A DNA stretch of 64,000 nucleotides from Verrucomicrobiales bacterium (GCA_024233215.1 JACKPW010000012.1:1-64000), one strand, 5' to 3'. Shown: positions 43,040-51,759, numbered from the stretch's first letter. A program made the numbers and translations. Notes: generated from the sequence alone by a model not told the origin.

Positions 43040-43116
43040 CAACTGCTTTTTCTAGGTTCAACGGCGGGCGGGGTCGCGCTCGGTCCGCCATGGTTCGCCG
43101 GTTCCGCCTTTTGTGC

Positions 43117-43144
43117 TTGTCGCTTGGGCGAGGTCTGCTAACAA
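43117..43144 (+). promoter_or_regulatory. Candidate promoter of purN
   Basis: TTGTCG (43117-43122), 16-base spacer, TAACAA (43139-43144), 11 bases before GTG 43156. Its position argues for the GTG start over an ATG at 43090. Confidence 0.35.
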
Positions 43145-43155
43145 GACCGGCTCGC

Positions 43156-43794
43156 GTGGGCGAAAACCGCAAGATCAGACTCGGTGTGCTCGGTTCGGGC
43201 AAGGGCTCGAACTTCGGGGCGATTGCGGATGCGTGCGTCGCGGGAACGCTGTCCGCGGAGGTGGCGCTGGTGCTGGCGGACGTGCCGGATGCGGGCATTC
43301 TGCAGCGGGCGACGGAGCGGGGGATTCCGGCGCGGCACCTGGATCCGGGTCGGTATCGGACGCGGTTGGACGAGACCGCGGAGGCGGCCTGGGTGAAGGC
43401 GTTGCAGGATGCCGGGGTCGAATGGGTGGCACTTGCCGGGTTCATGCGCATCCTGAAGGGGGCGTTTCTCCGCGCGTTCCCGTTGCGGGTGGTGAACATT
43501 CACCCGTCGCTGTTGCCGTCGTTTCCCGGGTTGGAGGCGTGGCGGCAGGCGCTGGACTACGGGGTGAAGCATACAGGGGTGACGGTGCATCTGGTGGATC
43601 AGGGCGTGGATACGGGCCCGATTGTCAACCAGGCGACCGTGCCGGTGCGGGATGACGACACTCCGGCGAGCCTGCACGCGCGGATTCAGGAAGTGGAACA
43701 TCGGTTGTATCCCGAAGCGCTGCAGGCGCTGGTGAGCGGGACGGTGCGGGTGGACGGCCGGCGTACGCGCCAAGCGGTGCCGGGCGCCGCGTAA
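43156..43794 (+). CDS. purN: Phosphoribosylglycinamide formyltransferase PurN
   Basis: 212 residues from GTG 43156, the normal length of the family. It makes N-formyl-GAR from GAR and 10-formyl-THF in purine synthesis. The phosphate-binding GSGKGSNFGAI replaces the usual GxGSNxQ block. GFMRILKGAFLRAFPLRVVNIHPSLLPSFPG contains the catalytic 'N-x-H-P-S-L-L-P' motif, and the later HTGVTVHLVDQGVDTGPIV has the catalytic Asp. A frame extends upstream to 42961 but carries no PurN similarity. No Shine-Dalgarno is evident. The gene is monocistronic or precedes hisG by 73 bases. Confidence 0.92.
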   Translation: MGENRKIRLGVLGSGKGSNFGAIADACVAGTLSAEVALVLADVPDAGILQRATERGIPARHLDPGRYRTRLDETAEAAWVKALQDAGVEWVALAGFMRILKGAFLRAFPLRVVNIHPSLLPSFPGLEAWRQALDYGVKHTGVTVHLVDQGVDTGPIVNQATVPVRDDDTPASLHARIQEVEHRLYPEALQALVSGTVRVDGRRTRQAVPGAA

Positions 43795-43867
43795 CCGGTC
43801 CGGGGAACGGGTGTTGATTTGATTCTCAGGCCGCCGACGGGGCTCTGTCGGCGTTGCCAGCCAGACG

Positions 43868-44755
43868 ATGAAGAAAGCGAAAGCCAATCTGTTGCGGCTC
43901 GGGCTTCCCAAGGGAAGCCTGCAGGAAGCCACCATTGAGAAGATGGCCAAGGCCGGGTTTAACATCTCGGTCTCCAGCCGTTCGTACGTGCCCTATGTGG
44001 ACGACGAGGAACTGGAGATCCGGTTTATCCGGGCTCAGGAGATCAGTCGGTACGTCGAGCACGGTTATCTGGATGCCGGCATCACCGGTTACGACTGGAT
44101 CCATGAAAACGGATCGAAGGTTCACGAGGTCGGCGAGTTCATCTTCAGCAAGGTGACGAGTCGTCCGGCGCGCTGGGTGTTGGCGGTGCCGGAGGAGTCG
44201 AAGATCAAGTCCGTGAAGGGGCTGCAGGGGAAGCGGATTGCGACCGAGGTGGTGAACATCACCAAGGCCTGGCTTCGCAAGCACAAGGTCAAGGCCGAGG
44301 TCGAATTCTCCTGGGGCGCCACCGAGGTCAAGGCCCACGAGCTGGTGGATGCCATCGTGGACATCACCGAGACTGGGTCCTCCCTGCGGGCGAACAAGCT
44401 GCGGATCGTGGACACCCTGATGACATCGACCCCGCGGCTGATCGCCAACCACGATTCGTGGAAGAGCGCATGGAAGCGGGAGAAGATCGAGACCCTGGCG
44501 CTGCTGCTTCGGGGCGCGCTGGAAGCCGAGAGCAAGGTGGGGTTGAAGATGAACATTCGGGAGGCCAGCCTGGCCGCCCTGTTGAAGAAGTTGCCCGCCC
44601 TGCGCAATCCCACGATCTCCCGCCTGAGCCTGGAAGGCTGGGTGGCGGTGGAAACAGTGATTGACGAACGCGTCGTTCGCGAGATGATCCCCCAGCTCAA
44701 GGCGGCGGGCGCCGAAGGGATCATTGAGTATCCTTTGAACAAGGTCGTTTACTAG
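43868..44755 (+). CDS. hisG: ATP phosphoribosyltransferase, long form
   Basis: 295 residues. It catalyses the first step of histidine synthesis (ATP plus PRPP to phosphoribosyl-ATP). RLGLPKGSLQEATIEKMAKAG is the family start, DAGITGYDWI is the substrate loop, and LVDAIVDITETGSSLRAN is the PRPP-binding motif. Residues about 220-295 form the C-terminal regulatory ACT-like domain of the long form, which binds His for feedback inhibition. There is no HisZ dependence, as the regulatory domain is present. It is followed closely by a ribosomal-protein-like mini gene. Confidence 0.95.
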   Translation: MKKAKANLLRLGLPKGSLQEATIEKMAKAGFNISVSSRSYVPYVDDEELEIRFIRAQEISRYVEHGYLDAGITGYDWIHENGSKVHEVGEFIFSKVTSRPARWVLAVPEESKIKSVKGLQGKRIATEVVNITKAWLRKHKVKAEVEFSWGATEVKAHELVDAIVDITETGSSLRANKLRIVDTLMTSTPRLIANHDSWKSAWKREKIETLALLLRGALEAESKVGLKMNIREASLAALLKKLPALRNPTISRLSLEGWVAVETVIDERVVREMIPQLKAAGAEGIIEYPLNKVVY

Positions 44756-44781
44756 ACCTACCCGACAGAGAGAATAGAACT

Positions 44782-44883
44782 ATGGGTTCACTGAAGAAAC
44801 GCCGGAAGTCGAAGATCAACAAGCACAAGCGTCGGAAGAAACTCCGCGCCAACCGGCACAAGAAGCGTACCTGGCAGAAGTAA
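44782..44883 (+). CDS. 33-residue AURKAIP1/COX24-type ribosomal protein
   Basis: ATG at 44782 to TAA at 44881: 33 residues of which about half are Lys or Arg (MGSLKKRRKSKINKHKRRKK then LRANRHKKRTWQK). That matches the tiny, very basic COX24/AURKAIP1 domain family, whose mitochondrial member mS38 and bacterial relatives bind the small ribosomal subunit. It lies 26 bases after hisG. A GAGAGAAT stretch upstream may serve as a ribosome site. The short length means it would be missed by many annotations. Confidence 0.85.
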   Translation: MGSLKKRRKSKINKHKRRKKLRANRHKKRTWQK

Positions 44884-44957
44884 CCCTGTCCGGGTTCAGC
44901 TTCGCTCAGGCTTCAAGCGCAGTCTCCGCGATGGCGGGCTGCGCTTTTGCTGCTGTC

Positions 44958-46658
44958 ATGAAGGCGGGACTGAAAACCATGGGTGTTCGGACGTTGGGGT
45001 TTGGGTTGTGCCTGGCGGTGGTGTGCACCACCGGTTGCTCGGGAGGCTGGCGGCGTGCCGCCGAAGCCCCGGGGGGCGCGGCCACCGGGCCCCACCTCAG
45101 CGACGCCGCCATCGCGCGGCAGGCCGAGGCTTATGCCCGGTTTGCGGCGGGGGTGGTGCATGACACCCGGGACGAGTCCGAGCTGGCCTTGGGGGAGTAT
45201 CGCCGCGCGCTGGAGGCGGATCCCACGAATGAGGCGCTCGCGATTGAGCTGGCCCGTCGTTTTCTGCAGCAGCGTCAACCGGAGGAGGCCGCTGCGGCGC
45301 TGGAGGTGACGCTTGCCCGGGAGGATGCCGGCGGCCTGGTTTATGCCTGGCTGGGACTGGCCCGGGAAATGCAGCAGGATCACGAGGGAGCGGTCGGCGC
45401 ATTCAAGGAAGCCGTGCGGCGTTCGCCGGGGGCGTTTCCCGGCTACCGGGGTCTGGCGCAGCTGGCCTACCAGGCGAAGGACGCGGAAGCGGCGCTCAAG
45501 GTGCTGGATCAGGCCGCACGTCAACCGGACGCGGGGGCCGCGTTCCGGGTGGATCTGGCGGAGATGCTGGCGCTGGGTTTGCGCCAGGAAGTGCTCACTG
45601 AGGATCAGGTGCGGGGGCGGATCAAGGACGCACTTGACGCCGCCGCCGCCGCCCAACCCGATTCGCCCGAGTTGTTGCGTCGCATGGCGGAACTTTACCG
45701 TGCGAGCGGTTTCGCCGAAGAGGCGGTGCGTAGCTACGAACGGGTGCTGGCGGAGGCGCCCCCCCAGAACCCCATCCTGCGGGGTCTGCTCTACGAGCAG
45801 CTCTACCATCTTTACGTCCAGACCGGGCAATCGGGAAAGGCGGGTGCGCAGCTCAAGGCACTGCTGGACCTGAATCCCACCAACCCGCGGGGCTACCTGT
45901 TGCTGGCGCAGTTCTCCATCCAACAGCGCGATTATCCCCAAGCGGCGGAGTACCTCCGGCGCATGCTCCTGTTGAACCCGGAATTCGAGCCCGCCTATTA
46001 CGAGCTGGCGGGACTGGAAATCTCCGTGGGCCGCCCGGAGGATGCCCTGGCCACCCTGAGGAACGCGCGCGAGCGGTTCAAACAGAACTTCTCCCTGGAG
46101 TTCTACTCCGCGCTGGCCTGTGCCTCGGCGGAGGACTATCCGACGGCCCTCCGGCATTTCGGGTCCGCTGAGATTCTCGGGAAGGTGGATTCGCCCGAGC
46201 GCCTGGACGGGTTCTTCTATTTCCAGTACGGATCGGCCTGTGAACGGGCGGGGAACTACGAGCAGGCGGCGGCCCAGTTCCGGCAGTCGCTGGAGCTGGA
46301 CCCGGAAAACCCGGTGACACTGAACTATCTGGGGTACATGTGGGCCGACCGGGGGGAGAACCTCGGGGAGGCCCTGAAGCTGATTCAGCAGGCGGTGGAC
46401 AAGGAGCCGGACAACGGGGCCTACCTCGACAGCCTGGCCTGGGTGTTGTTCAAGCTGGGTCGAATGGAGGACGCGCTCCCCCACCAGCTTCGGGCTGTCG
46501 CACTCGAACCGGAGCCCGATTCGACCCTGTATGATCATCTGGGGGATATCTACGCCGCGTTGGGACGGAGCCAGGAGGCGCGGGAGGCGTATGACAAGGC
46601 GCTGGCGGTGGGTGAGGACGAGGCGATACGCCGCAAGCGCGAGGGGTTGCCGGAATGA
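44958..46658 (+). CDS. TPR-repeat lipoprotein
   Basis: 566 residues with a signal and a lipobox-like VVCTTGC (Cys about 18-23). At least ten tetratricopeptide repeats follow (for example ELALGEYRRALEADPTNEAL, YRGLAQLAYQAKDAEAALKV, FFYFQYGSACERAGNYEQAA, LYDHLGDIYAALGRSQEARE). It is presumably anchored in the outer or inner membrane and acts as a scaffold for other proteins; no enzyme domain is present. The last four bases overlap the following DUF2203 gene. ATG 44958 was preferred to 44931 and 44979 for its signal peptide; the choice is not certain. Confidence 0.8.
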   Translation: MKAGLKTMGVRTLGFGLCLAVVCTTGCSGGWRRAAEAPGGAATGPHLSDAAIARQAEAYARFAAGVVHDTRDESELALGEYRRALEADPTNEALAIELARRFLQQRQPEEAAAALEVTLAREDAGGLVYAWLGLAREMQQDHEGAVGAFKEAVRRSPGAFPGYRGLAQLAYQAKDAEAALKVLDQAARQPDAGAAFRVDLAEMLALGLRQEVLTEDQVRGRIKDALDAAAAAQPDSPELLRRMAELYRASGFAEEAVRSYERVLAEAPPQNPILRGLLYEQLYHLYVQTGQSGKAGAQLKALLDLNPTNPRGYLLLAQFSIQQRDYPQAAEYLRRMLLLNPEFEPAYYELAGLEISVGRPEDALATLRNARERFKQNFSLEFYSALACASAEDYPTALRHFGSAEILGKVDSPERLDGFFYFQYGSACERAGNYEQAAAQFRQSLELDPENPVTLNYLGYMWADRGENLGEALKLIQQAVDKEPDNGAYLDSLAWVLFKLGRMEDALPHQLRAVALEPEPDSTLYDHLGDIYAALGRSQEAREAYDKALAVGEDEAIRRKREGLPE

Positions 46659-47050
46659 GCCAGGAATCCGGCTTCCGCTTCACGCGGCACTACACCCGCG
46701 AGGAGGCCCGGACGCTGCTGCCCCGGATTCGCGGGTGGCTCAAGCGACTGCGCGAGCTGCAGCCGCTCCTGCGGCATCATGGCGACAACGTGGAGCGGTT
46801 GCTGAAGCACGGACGTGATGCCGGCGGGCCGGAGGTGGATCACTGGATGCGGAACCTCACCCGGGTGGCCGCGTTGGGGCGGGAATTCGAACAGCGCGAG
46901 ATTCAGCTCAAGGATCTGGATCGGGGGCTCGTCGATTTCCCGGCGATCCTGGCCGGCCGGGAGGTCTTTCTCTGCTGGGAAGAAGGCGAGGAGGACATTG
47001 ACTACTGGCACGAACTCGACGGCGGCTTTGCCGGGCGAAGCGCGTTCTGA
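46655..47050 (+). CDS. DUF2203 family protein
   Basis: 131 residues, cytoplasmic. FTREEARTLLPRI-type start (YTREEARTLLPRIRGWLKRL), a middle coiled region, then QLKDLDRGLVDFPAILAGREVFLCWEEGEED, the conserved end of DUF2203. Function unknown; the conserved D-x-G-L-V-D-F block and E-V-F-L-C-W region are the family's fingerprints. The ATG overlaps the TPR gene's stop (ATGA), so the two are co-translated. The link suggests that both work in the same process, which is inference. Confidence 0.85.
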   Translation: MSQESGFRFTRHYTREEARTLLPRIRGWLKRLRELQPLLRHHGDNVERLLKHGRDAGGPEVDHWMRNLTRVAALGREFEQREIQLKDLDRGLVDFPAILAGREVFLCWEEGEEDIDYWHELDGGFAGRSAF

Positions 47051-47176
47051 GTCCCAGTCCTGCGGCAGAATGGGGTGGGGCGGACGCAGCCGGCCCTGCG
47101 GCTCCCGTGGACGGCTCGACGACCGGCCCTTCATACGGGACCTCGTCACCGGAGGGGGAGCTTCAGCACACTTCGG

Positions 47177-47227
47177 AGGTGGCCGGCGGGTCGCCGGCCA
47201 CGGCACACGAGTCGCGCGCGCTCCCCG
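47177..47227 (-). repeat. GC-rich dispersed 3'-end element, copy 2
   Basis: GTGGCCGGC and GCCGGCCAC form a nine-base-pair stem, followed by CGGCACACGAGTCGCGCGCG and CTCCCCG. Compared with the copy at 18517, the C-G pair at stem position 4 is G-C here, so both sides changed together. It lies 24 bases from the stop codon of the minus-strand gene at 47251. Confidence 0.7.
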
Positions 47228-47250
47228 TTCAGACTCAATCGTAGCGGCTC

Positions 47251-48201
47251 TCAGTGACGTTGCAGGTCCCGGATCGGACGATAGCTGATCCGCTTGATGC
47301 CGCGTTGTTCCAGCAGGGTTCGGACGGCCGCATTGTCGGTGAACGTCTCTGCCTCGGCCCCACGCGTCCGCCAACTGCCGGTGATGGCCTGCAATTCCTC
47401 GGTCGGTTTCGCGGCGTGAATGTAGAGTTCCGTCACGCCGGGTTTCAGGTCTTCCAGGATGCGGGTCCAAAAGCCCGCCACGTCGCGTCCCATGCCACTG
47501 AGTTCCTCGTGGACGAGGTAGTCGGGGAAGAGGATGCCGGCGTCGCTGAACCGCTGGCGCAGACCCGGTTGGCCGAACTTCGCCAGGGTCTCCTGGGATG
47601 CCATCCGGACCGGCAGGTCAAACTCCTTCGCCAGGGACAGGTAGGCCTCGACGTAGCGCAGGTCGTATTGGAGCGTGCCCATGTGGGAATCGAGATGAGT
47701 GACATCGATGCCGGCAGCCAGTGCCTTGCGGACTTGGGCGCGGCCCTCTCGCAATGCCTCGTCGGGGGTGGCATGAGCGTAGACCTCCTCGATGGAATGC
47801 CAGAGCCGGCCCTCCGGATCCACCAGGCCCGGGACTTCGGCGGCCGGAAGAACGGGGGGCCAGCGGTAGAACTTCCATTCCGACGTGTGGCACAGGTGAA
47901 TCCCGAAACTGCCCTGTGGGTGGGTGCTCGCATAGGCGGCGATTTCCGGGAACCACGGACACGGCACCATGATCGTGCCGGAAGAGATCAAACCCTGTTC
48001 CATGCCGGCAATCACCGCGGCGTTTGCCGCGTGACACATGCCGACATCGTCGCAGTTGATGATCACGAGGCGGTCGCTGGCCTGATGCCCCAGTCGCTCG
48101 GCCAGGGTCGGACCGGAGTCCGCTCCAATGGTCGGATGGATTGGGAGGAACGGGGACAGACTCAGAACCAGCAGCCTGGCGATGCGGAAAGTGTTGCTCA
48201 T
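47251..48201 (-). CDS. ChbG/YdjC-family carbohydrate deacetylase-like protein, exported
   Basis: 316 residues with a signal peptide (about 1-26, LLVLSLSPFLPIHPTIGA). RLVIINCDDVGMCHAANAAV contains the family's metal-binding Asp-Asp, THLDSHMGTL the following His pair, and TELYIHAAKP the closing His. YdjC/ChbG proteins remove acetyl groups from chito-oligosaccharides or related sugars. Substrate unknown. The start was set at 48201 (ATG) for its signal peptide. The C-terminus extends to a region after YIHAAKPTEELQ that may form a helical lid. Confidence 0.82.
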   Translation of the reverse strand: MSNTFRIARLLVLSLSPFLPIHPTIGADSGPTLAERLGHQASDRLVIINCDDVGMCHAANAAVIAGMEQGLISSGTIMVPCPWFPEIAAYASTHPQGSFGIHLCHTSEWKFYRWPPVLPAAEVPGLVDPEGRLWHSIEEVYAHATPDEALREGRAQVRKALAAGIDVTHLDSHMGTLQYDLRYVEAYLSLAKEFDLPVRMASQETLAKFGQPGLRQRFSDAGILFPDYLVHEELSGMGRDVAGFWTRILEDLKPGVTELYIHAAKPTEELQAITGSWRTRGAEAETFTDNAAVRTLLEQRGIKRISYRPIRDLQRH

Positions 48202-48363
48202 GCGGACGAGCATGCGGCTGCCGGGCCGCGGGCGCAAGCGGGCGTGGATGGGGAGGACCGGTTTTCACGGCTGAACCCGGATGCAAGGAACCGCCCGTGC
48301 GGTGCTTCCCGGGTGCCGTTGCGACTCCTGGCAGGACGTCCCGCGAAGGCGGCTCCTCCATTC

Positions 48364-48393
48364 GTGAGAATCCGTGAGATCCGTGTCCGGTTC
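48364..48393. repeat. Dispersed 'GGACACGGATCTCACGGATT' phrase, copy 2
   Basis: Read on the minus strand, GGACACGGATCTCACGGATT and then CTCACGAA. It is a relative of the 41871 copy in opposite orientation, in the gap between the ChbG-like gene and mqnC. Confidence 0.4.
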
Positions 48394-48414
48394 CGGTCCT
48401 GTGTGGATCGCGGG

Positions 48415-48442
48415 TTGCCAATTCCGCGTCAAGCCATAGCTT
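48415..48442 (+). promoter_or_regulatory. Candidate promoter of mqnC
   Basis: TTGCCA (48415-48420), 16-base spacer, TAGCTT (48437-48442), six bases before ATG 48449. There is no Shine-Dalgarno, so the message would be leaderless. Confidence 0.4.
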
Positions 48443-48448
48443 GGGCGC

Positions 48449-49558
48449 ATGATTTACGACGCGTCGTTGGACGAGTTGCGGCAGAAGGTTTGGGACGGCG
48501 GGCGCATCGATGCCGCCGAGGCGCGGCGTCTCTACGCCCTGCCGCTGGAGGAACTGGGGGCCCTGGCCCATCGCCGCCGGCAGCTGGCGAAGGCGGCCGC
48601 CTATGCCGGACGGGGAAACGACGTGGTGACCTACATCGTCGACCGGAACGTCAACTACACGAACATCTGCAACGTCTACTGCAAGTTCTGCGCCTTTTAC
48701 CGGACGGAGAGAGACGCCGATGCCTACGTGATCTCCCACGAGGAGATGGATCGGAAGATCGAGGAGACGATTGCGCTGGGAGGGACGCAGTTGCTCCTTC
48801 AGGGCGGGCATCATCCCAAGCTGACCAAGCAGTGGTATCTCGACTTGCTGGGCCACATGAAGGCGAAGTTCCCGCAGGTGAACATTCACGGGTTCAGCCC
48901 GAGCGAGTTCGTTCATTTTCGCGAGGTTTTTGATGAGCCGTTGGAGGAGATCATGCGGGACTTCGTGGCGGCGGGGCTTGGGAGCATCCCCGGGGGTGGG
49001 GGCGAGATCCTGGTGGACCGGGTCCGGAAACGCATTTCACCGCTTAAGGCCACGAGCGACGACTGGCTGGAGGTGATGGCCACGGCGCACCGGTTGGGGC
49101 TGCGTACCAGCGCGACCATGATGTTCGGGCATGTGGAGACGGTGGAGGACCGGATTGAGCACCTGGAGCGATTGCGTCGGCAGCAGGAGGCGACCGGTGG
49201 GTTTACGGCGTTCATTTGCTGGACGTTTCAGCCCGAAAACACGCGGTTGAAGGCCGCCACCGTGGGGGCGCACGAATACCTGCGCACACAGGCATTGGCG
49301 CGACTGTACCTGGACAACTTTGAGAACGTGCAGAGTTCCTGGGTGACGCAGGGCCCGGAGATCGGGCAGGTCGCGTTGACCTATGGTGCGAACGACCTGG
49401 GGAGCATCATGATCGAGGAAAACGTGGTTTCGCAGGCGGGGGCCACGTTCCGGATGACGGTCGACGACATGCACCGGCTGATCCGGGATCTCGGCTACGA
49501 ACCGCGGCAGCGGGACAATTGGTATCAACTGCTGACTCAGCCCGGCCAAGTATCGTAG
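48449..49558 (+). CDS. mqnC: Cyclic dehypoxanthinyl futalosine synthase
   Basis: 369 residues, a radical SAM enzyme. NVNYTNICNVYCKFCAFYRT contains the C-x3-C-x2-C cluster motif. LLQGGHHPKL, GFSPSEF, ALGSIPGGGGEILVDRVR-type blocks and GHVETVEDRIEHL are shared with MqnC and close relatives. It cyclises dehypoxanthine futalosine in the futalosine route to menaquinone. MqnE, another family member, was considered; the GGGGEI and SSWVTQGPEIGQ blocks favour MqnC. The other mqn genes are not in this window, so the pathway is scattered. Cytoplasmic. Confidence 0.88.
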   Translation: MIYDASLDELRQKVWDGGRIDAAEARRLYALPLEELGALAHRRRQLAKAAAYAGRGNDVVTYIVDRNVNYTNICNVYCKFCAFYRTERDADAYVISHEEMDRKIEETIALGGTQLLLQGGHHPKLTKQWYLDLLGHMKAKFPQVNIHGFSPSEFVHFREVFDEPLEEIMRDFVAAGLGSIPGGGGEILVDRVRKRISPLKATSDDWLEVMATAHRLGLRTSATMMFGHVETVEDRIEHLERLRRQQEATGGFTAFICWTFQPENTRLKAATVGAHEYLRTQALARLYLDNFENVQSSWVTQGPEIGQVALTYGANDLGSIMIEENVVSQAGATFRMTVDDMHRLIRDLGYEPRQRDNWYQLLTQPGQVS

Positions 49559-49612
49559 GCGGCCACTACCGGTCGACTTGGCGCCCTCGCCGGCGGTGCC
49601 TCGGACAGGTCC

Positions 49613-50266
49613 TCAGGTGAGTCCCACCATCGAGGCCATGAGTTGCAGGGTGCCGGAGGTGGCCAGCGCCAGGCCGGTTCGAACGGCGGGAATCTGAATC
49701 AGGAGGATGACGATCAGGAAGCCGTAGCGGGCAATCGCCAGGTATTGCTCGTCGCTCATGCCGATGGCGTGCTGAAGCACGTGGGAACCGTCCAGGGGCG
49801 GGATGGGGAGGAGGTTGAAGAAGCAGAGGAACAGGCTGATGACCGCCAGCTTGATGCAGAACTCCGCCAGCGGAGCCTGGCCGGCCACGACCAACACTTT
49901 CGCGAGGATGATGGCCGCAAACGCGAGCACGACGTTCATGGCGGGTCCGGCCATCGAGATCAGGGTGTCATGCAGACGGCGCCGGGTGAGATTGAACGGA
50001 TTGACGGGGACCGGTCGGCCCCACCCGATGATGAAGCCGGCCAGCCGGGAGTCCGCCGCGACAAGGAACAGCGCGAGCAGGGGCAGGGCCACCGTGCCGA
50101 TCGGGTCCATGTGGACCACGGGGTTGAGCGAGACGCGCCCTTGGGATTTCGCCGTGGGATCGCCGCATTTCCATGCCACCCAGGCATGCGCGAATTCGTG
50201 GAAAGTGATGACGATCAACAGGCAGATGTAGGTCAGCAGCATGTTGATCATGGCCTGTGTATCCAT
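49613..50266 (-). CDS. Site-2 protease family zinc metalloprotease
   Basis: 217 residues, nearly all membrane. ITFHEFAHAWVAW is the HExxH zinc motif (H-E-F-A-H), and LLPIPPLDGSHVLQ is the family's second motif, with the third zinc ligand Asp. It belongs to the small bacterial S2P group, which cleaves membrane proteins within the bilayer. The substrate is unknown; some relatives act on anti-sigma factors or stress proteins. Monocistronic; divergent from the PHP-domain gene with a 199-base gap. Confidence 0.88.
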   Translation of the reverse strand: MDTQAMINMLLTYICLLIVITFHEFAHAWVAWKCGDPTAKSQGRVSLNPVVHMDPIGTVALPLLALFLVAADSRLAGFIIGWGRPVPVNPFNLTRRRLHDTLISMAGPAMNVVLAFAAIILAKVLVVAGQAPLAEFCIKLAVISLFLCFFNLLPIPPLDGSHVLQHAIGMSDEQYLAIARYGFLIVILLIQIPAVRTGLALATSGTLQLMASMVGLT

Positions 50267-50465
50267 GCAGGCGCGGAAGCTAGCACAGGTCCGCGCGGCG
50301 CAAAGGCAAAACGGGGGCGGTTTTTCGAATCCGGCTTGAGGGGGCGTGCGAGGTTCGCGGGATTGTCACTCGCGTCCCGGCGGGTTTGTGCCTACAATGC
50401 CGCCCATCGCCGCGGTTCGTGGGGCGGGCCCCGCGGAGGCGGCATGCGCATACTCCTACAGGCCA

Positions 50466-51605
50466 ATGAAACGGACCATCCAACTCGCGTTTGTGACGGT
50501 ATTCCTCGTCGTCGCCGTCTCCACCCAGGCTCACGGCCGGTTCCGGACCCCGGTCAACCTTCCTGACATTCCCGGGTATCTCACCTTGAAATGCGATTTC
50601 CATATTCACACCGTCTTTTCGGACGGCAAGGTCTGGCCGGACGTACGATCCGAGGAGGCCTGGCGGGAGGGTTTGGATGCGATTGCCATCACGGATCACA
50701 TCGAGTACCAGCCCCACAAGGGGGATTTGCCGACGAAGCACAACCGGTCGTTTGAGATCGCCAAGCCGGCGGGGGAATCGCTGGGAGTGATCGTGGTGCA
50801 CGGTTCGGAGATCACGCGGAAGATGCCGCCCGGCCACCTCAACGCGATCTTCCTGAGCGACTCGGAGACGCTTGATACGCCGGAATGGCGGGACTCCCTC
50901 AAGACTGCGCAGGAGCAGGGCGCGTTCATCTTCTGGAACCACCCCGGTTGGACGGGGCAACAGGCGGACGGCCTGGCGCGGTGGTATCCGGAACATGATG
51001 AACTGCTGGAACGGGGGGCTTTGCACGGGATCGAGGTGGTAAACTCGCGGGATTACTATCCCGAAGCGCATCGCTGGTGCCTGGAAAAGAAGCTCACCAT
51101 GCTGAGCAATTCGGACATTCACGCCCCGTTGAACCTGGATTACGACGTTTCCGAGGGGGATCATCGGCCGATCACGCTGGTCTTTGCCACCGAGCGGAGC
51201 CCGGGCGCCATCAAGGAGGCCCTGTTCAACCGACGGACCGCAGTTTACTCCGCCAACCGTCTGGTTGGGGAGGAACGATTCCTGCAGCCAATCTTCGAGC
51301 GTTCGATCACGATCATCAACCCGGAGGGCGACATCCGCGGCAAGGGCCGGCGGTATGTGCAGGTGCACAATGCCAGCGATGTCTCCTTCGAACTGCGGCG
51401 GAAGGGGACCCTCGCGGAGGTGTCGTTTCCGGAACAGGTGGAACTGGCGGCCGGGCGGACGGTCCTGCTGGAAGTGAGCGGGACGGGGACGGCCGAACCC
51501 GGGGAACGGCAGTTCGCACTTCCGTACGTGGTGGAGAACCTGCTGGTGGCGCCGGAGACAGGCTTGGAGGTCTCGTTGCCAGTCCGGTTGACCTTCTCGA
51601 AGTGA
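50466..51605 (+). CDS. Exported PHP-domain phosphoesterase-like protein
   Basis: 379 residues with a signal peptide (about 1-23, cut near QAHG). The PHP core motifs are visible: CDFHIHTVFSDGKVWP, then AITDHIEYQP, GSEITRKMP, WNHPGW and LSNSDIHAP, which supply the metal-binding His and Asp residues. The last ~110 residues are a beta-rich domain. PHP proteins hydrolyse phosphate esters with a trinuclear metal site. Substrate unknown. ATG 50466 gives the signal peptide. Confidence 0.8.
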   Translation: MKRTIQLAFVTVFLVVAVSTQAHGRFRTPVNLPDIPGYLTLKCDFHIHTVFSDGKVWPDVRSEEAWREGLDAIAITDHIEYQPHKGDLPTKHNRSFEIAKPAGESLGVIVVHGSEITRKMPPGHLNAIFLSDSETLDTPEWRDSLKTAQEQGAFIFWNHPGWTGQQADGLARWYPEHDELLERGALHGIEVVNSRDYYPEAHRWCLEKKLTMLSNSDIHAPLNLDYDVSEGDHRPITLVFATERSPGAIKEALFNRRTAVYSANRLVGEERFLQPIFERSITIINPEGDIRGKGRRYVQVHNASDVSFELRRKGTLAEVSFPEQVELAAGRTVLLEVSGTGTAEPGERQFALPYVVENLLVAPETGLEVSLPVRLTFSK

Positions 51606-51640
51606 GGGAGGCGGAAACCACACCTCCCCCGCATTTGCCT

Positions 51641-51669
51641 TTGCAACTTGGTGGGGGAGGCGGTTAGTT
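51641..51669 (+). promoter_or_regulatory. Candidate promoter of the tRNA-Gln gene
   Basis: TTGCAA (51641-51646), 17-base spacer, TTAGTT (51664-51669), 16 bases before the tRNA 5' end. The region overlaps a C-rich/G-rich stem (CCTCCCCC 51623-51630 with GGGGGAGG 51653-51660) that could end the PHP-gene transcript. Confidence 0.45.
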
Positions 51670-51685
51670 TCACGGCTGCACGGTG

Positions 51686-51759
51686 TGTCCGATGGTGTAA
51701 CGGTAGCACAGAGGTCTTTGGAGCCTTTAGTTCAGGTTCGAATCCTGGTCGGACAGCCA
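51686..51759 (+). tRNA. tRNA-Gln(TTG), with encoded CCA
   Basis: 74 bases. The acceptor stem TGTCCGA (51686-51692) pairs with TCGGACA (51749-51755). The D arm is GTGTAACGGTAGCAC, the anticodon loop CTTTGGA gives anticodon TTG, and the T arm is AGGTTCGAATCCT. The CCA at 51757-51759 is encoded. The anticodon stem has two G-T pairs, so it is less stable than usual but valid. Confidence 0.92.
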
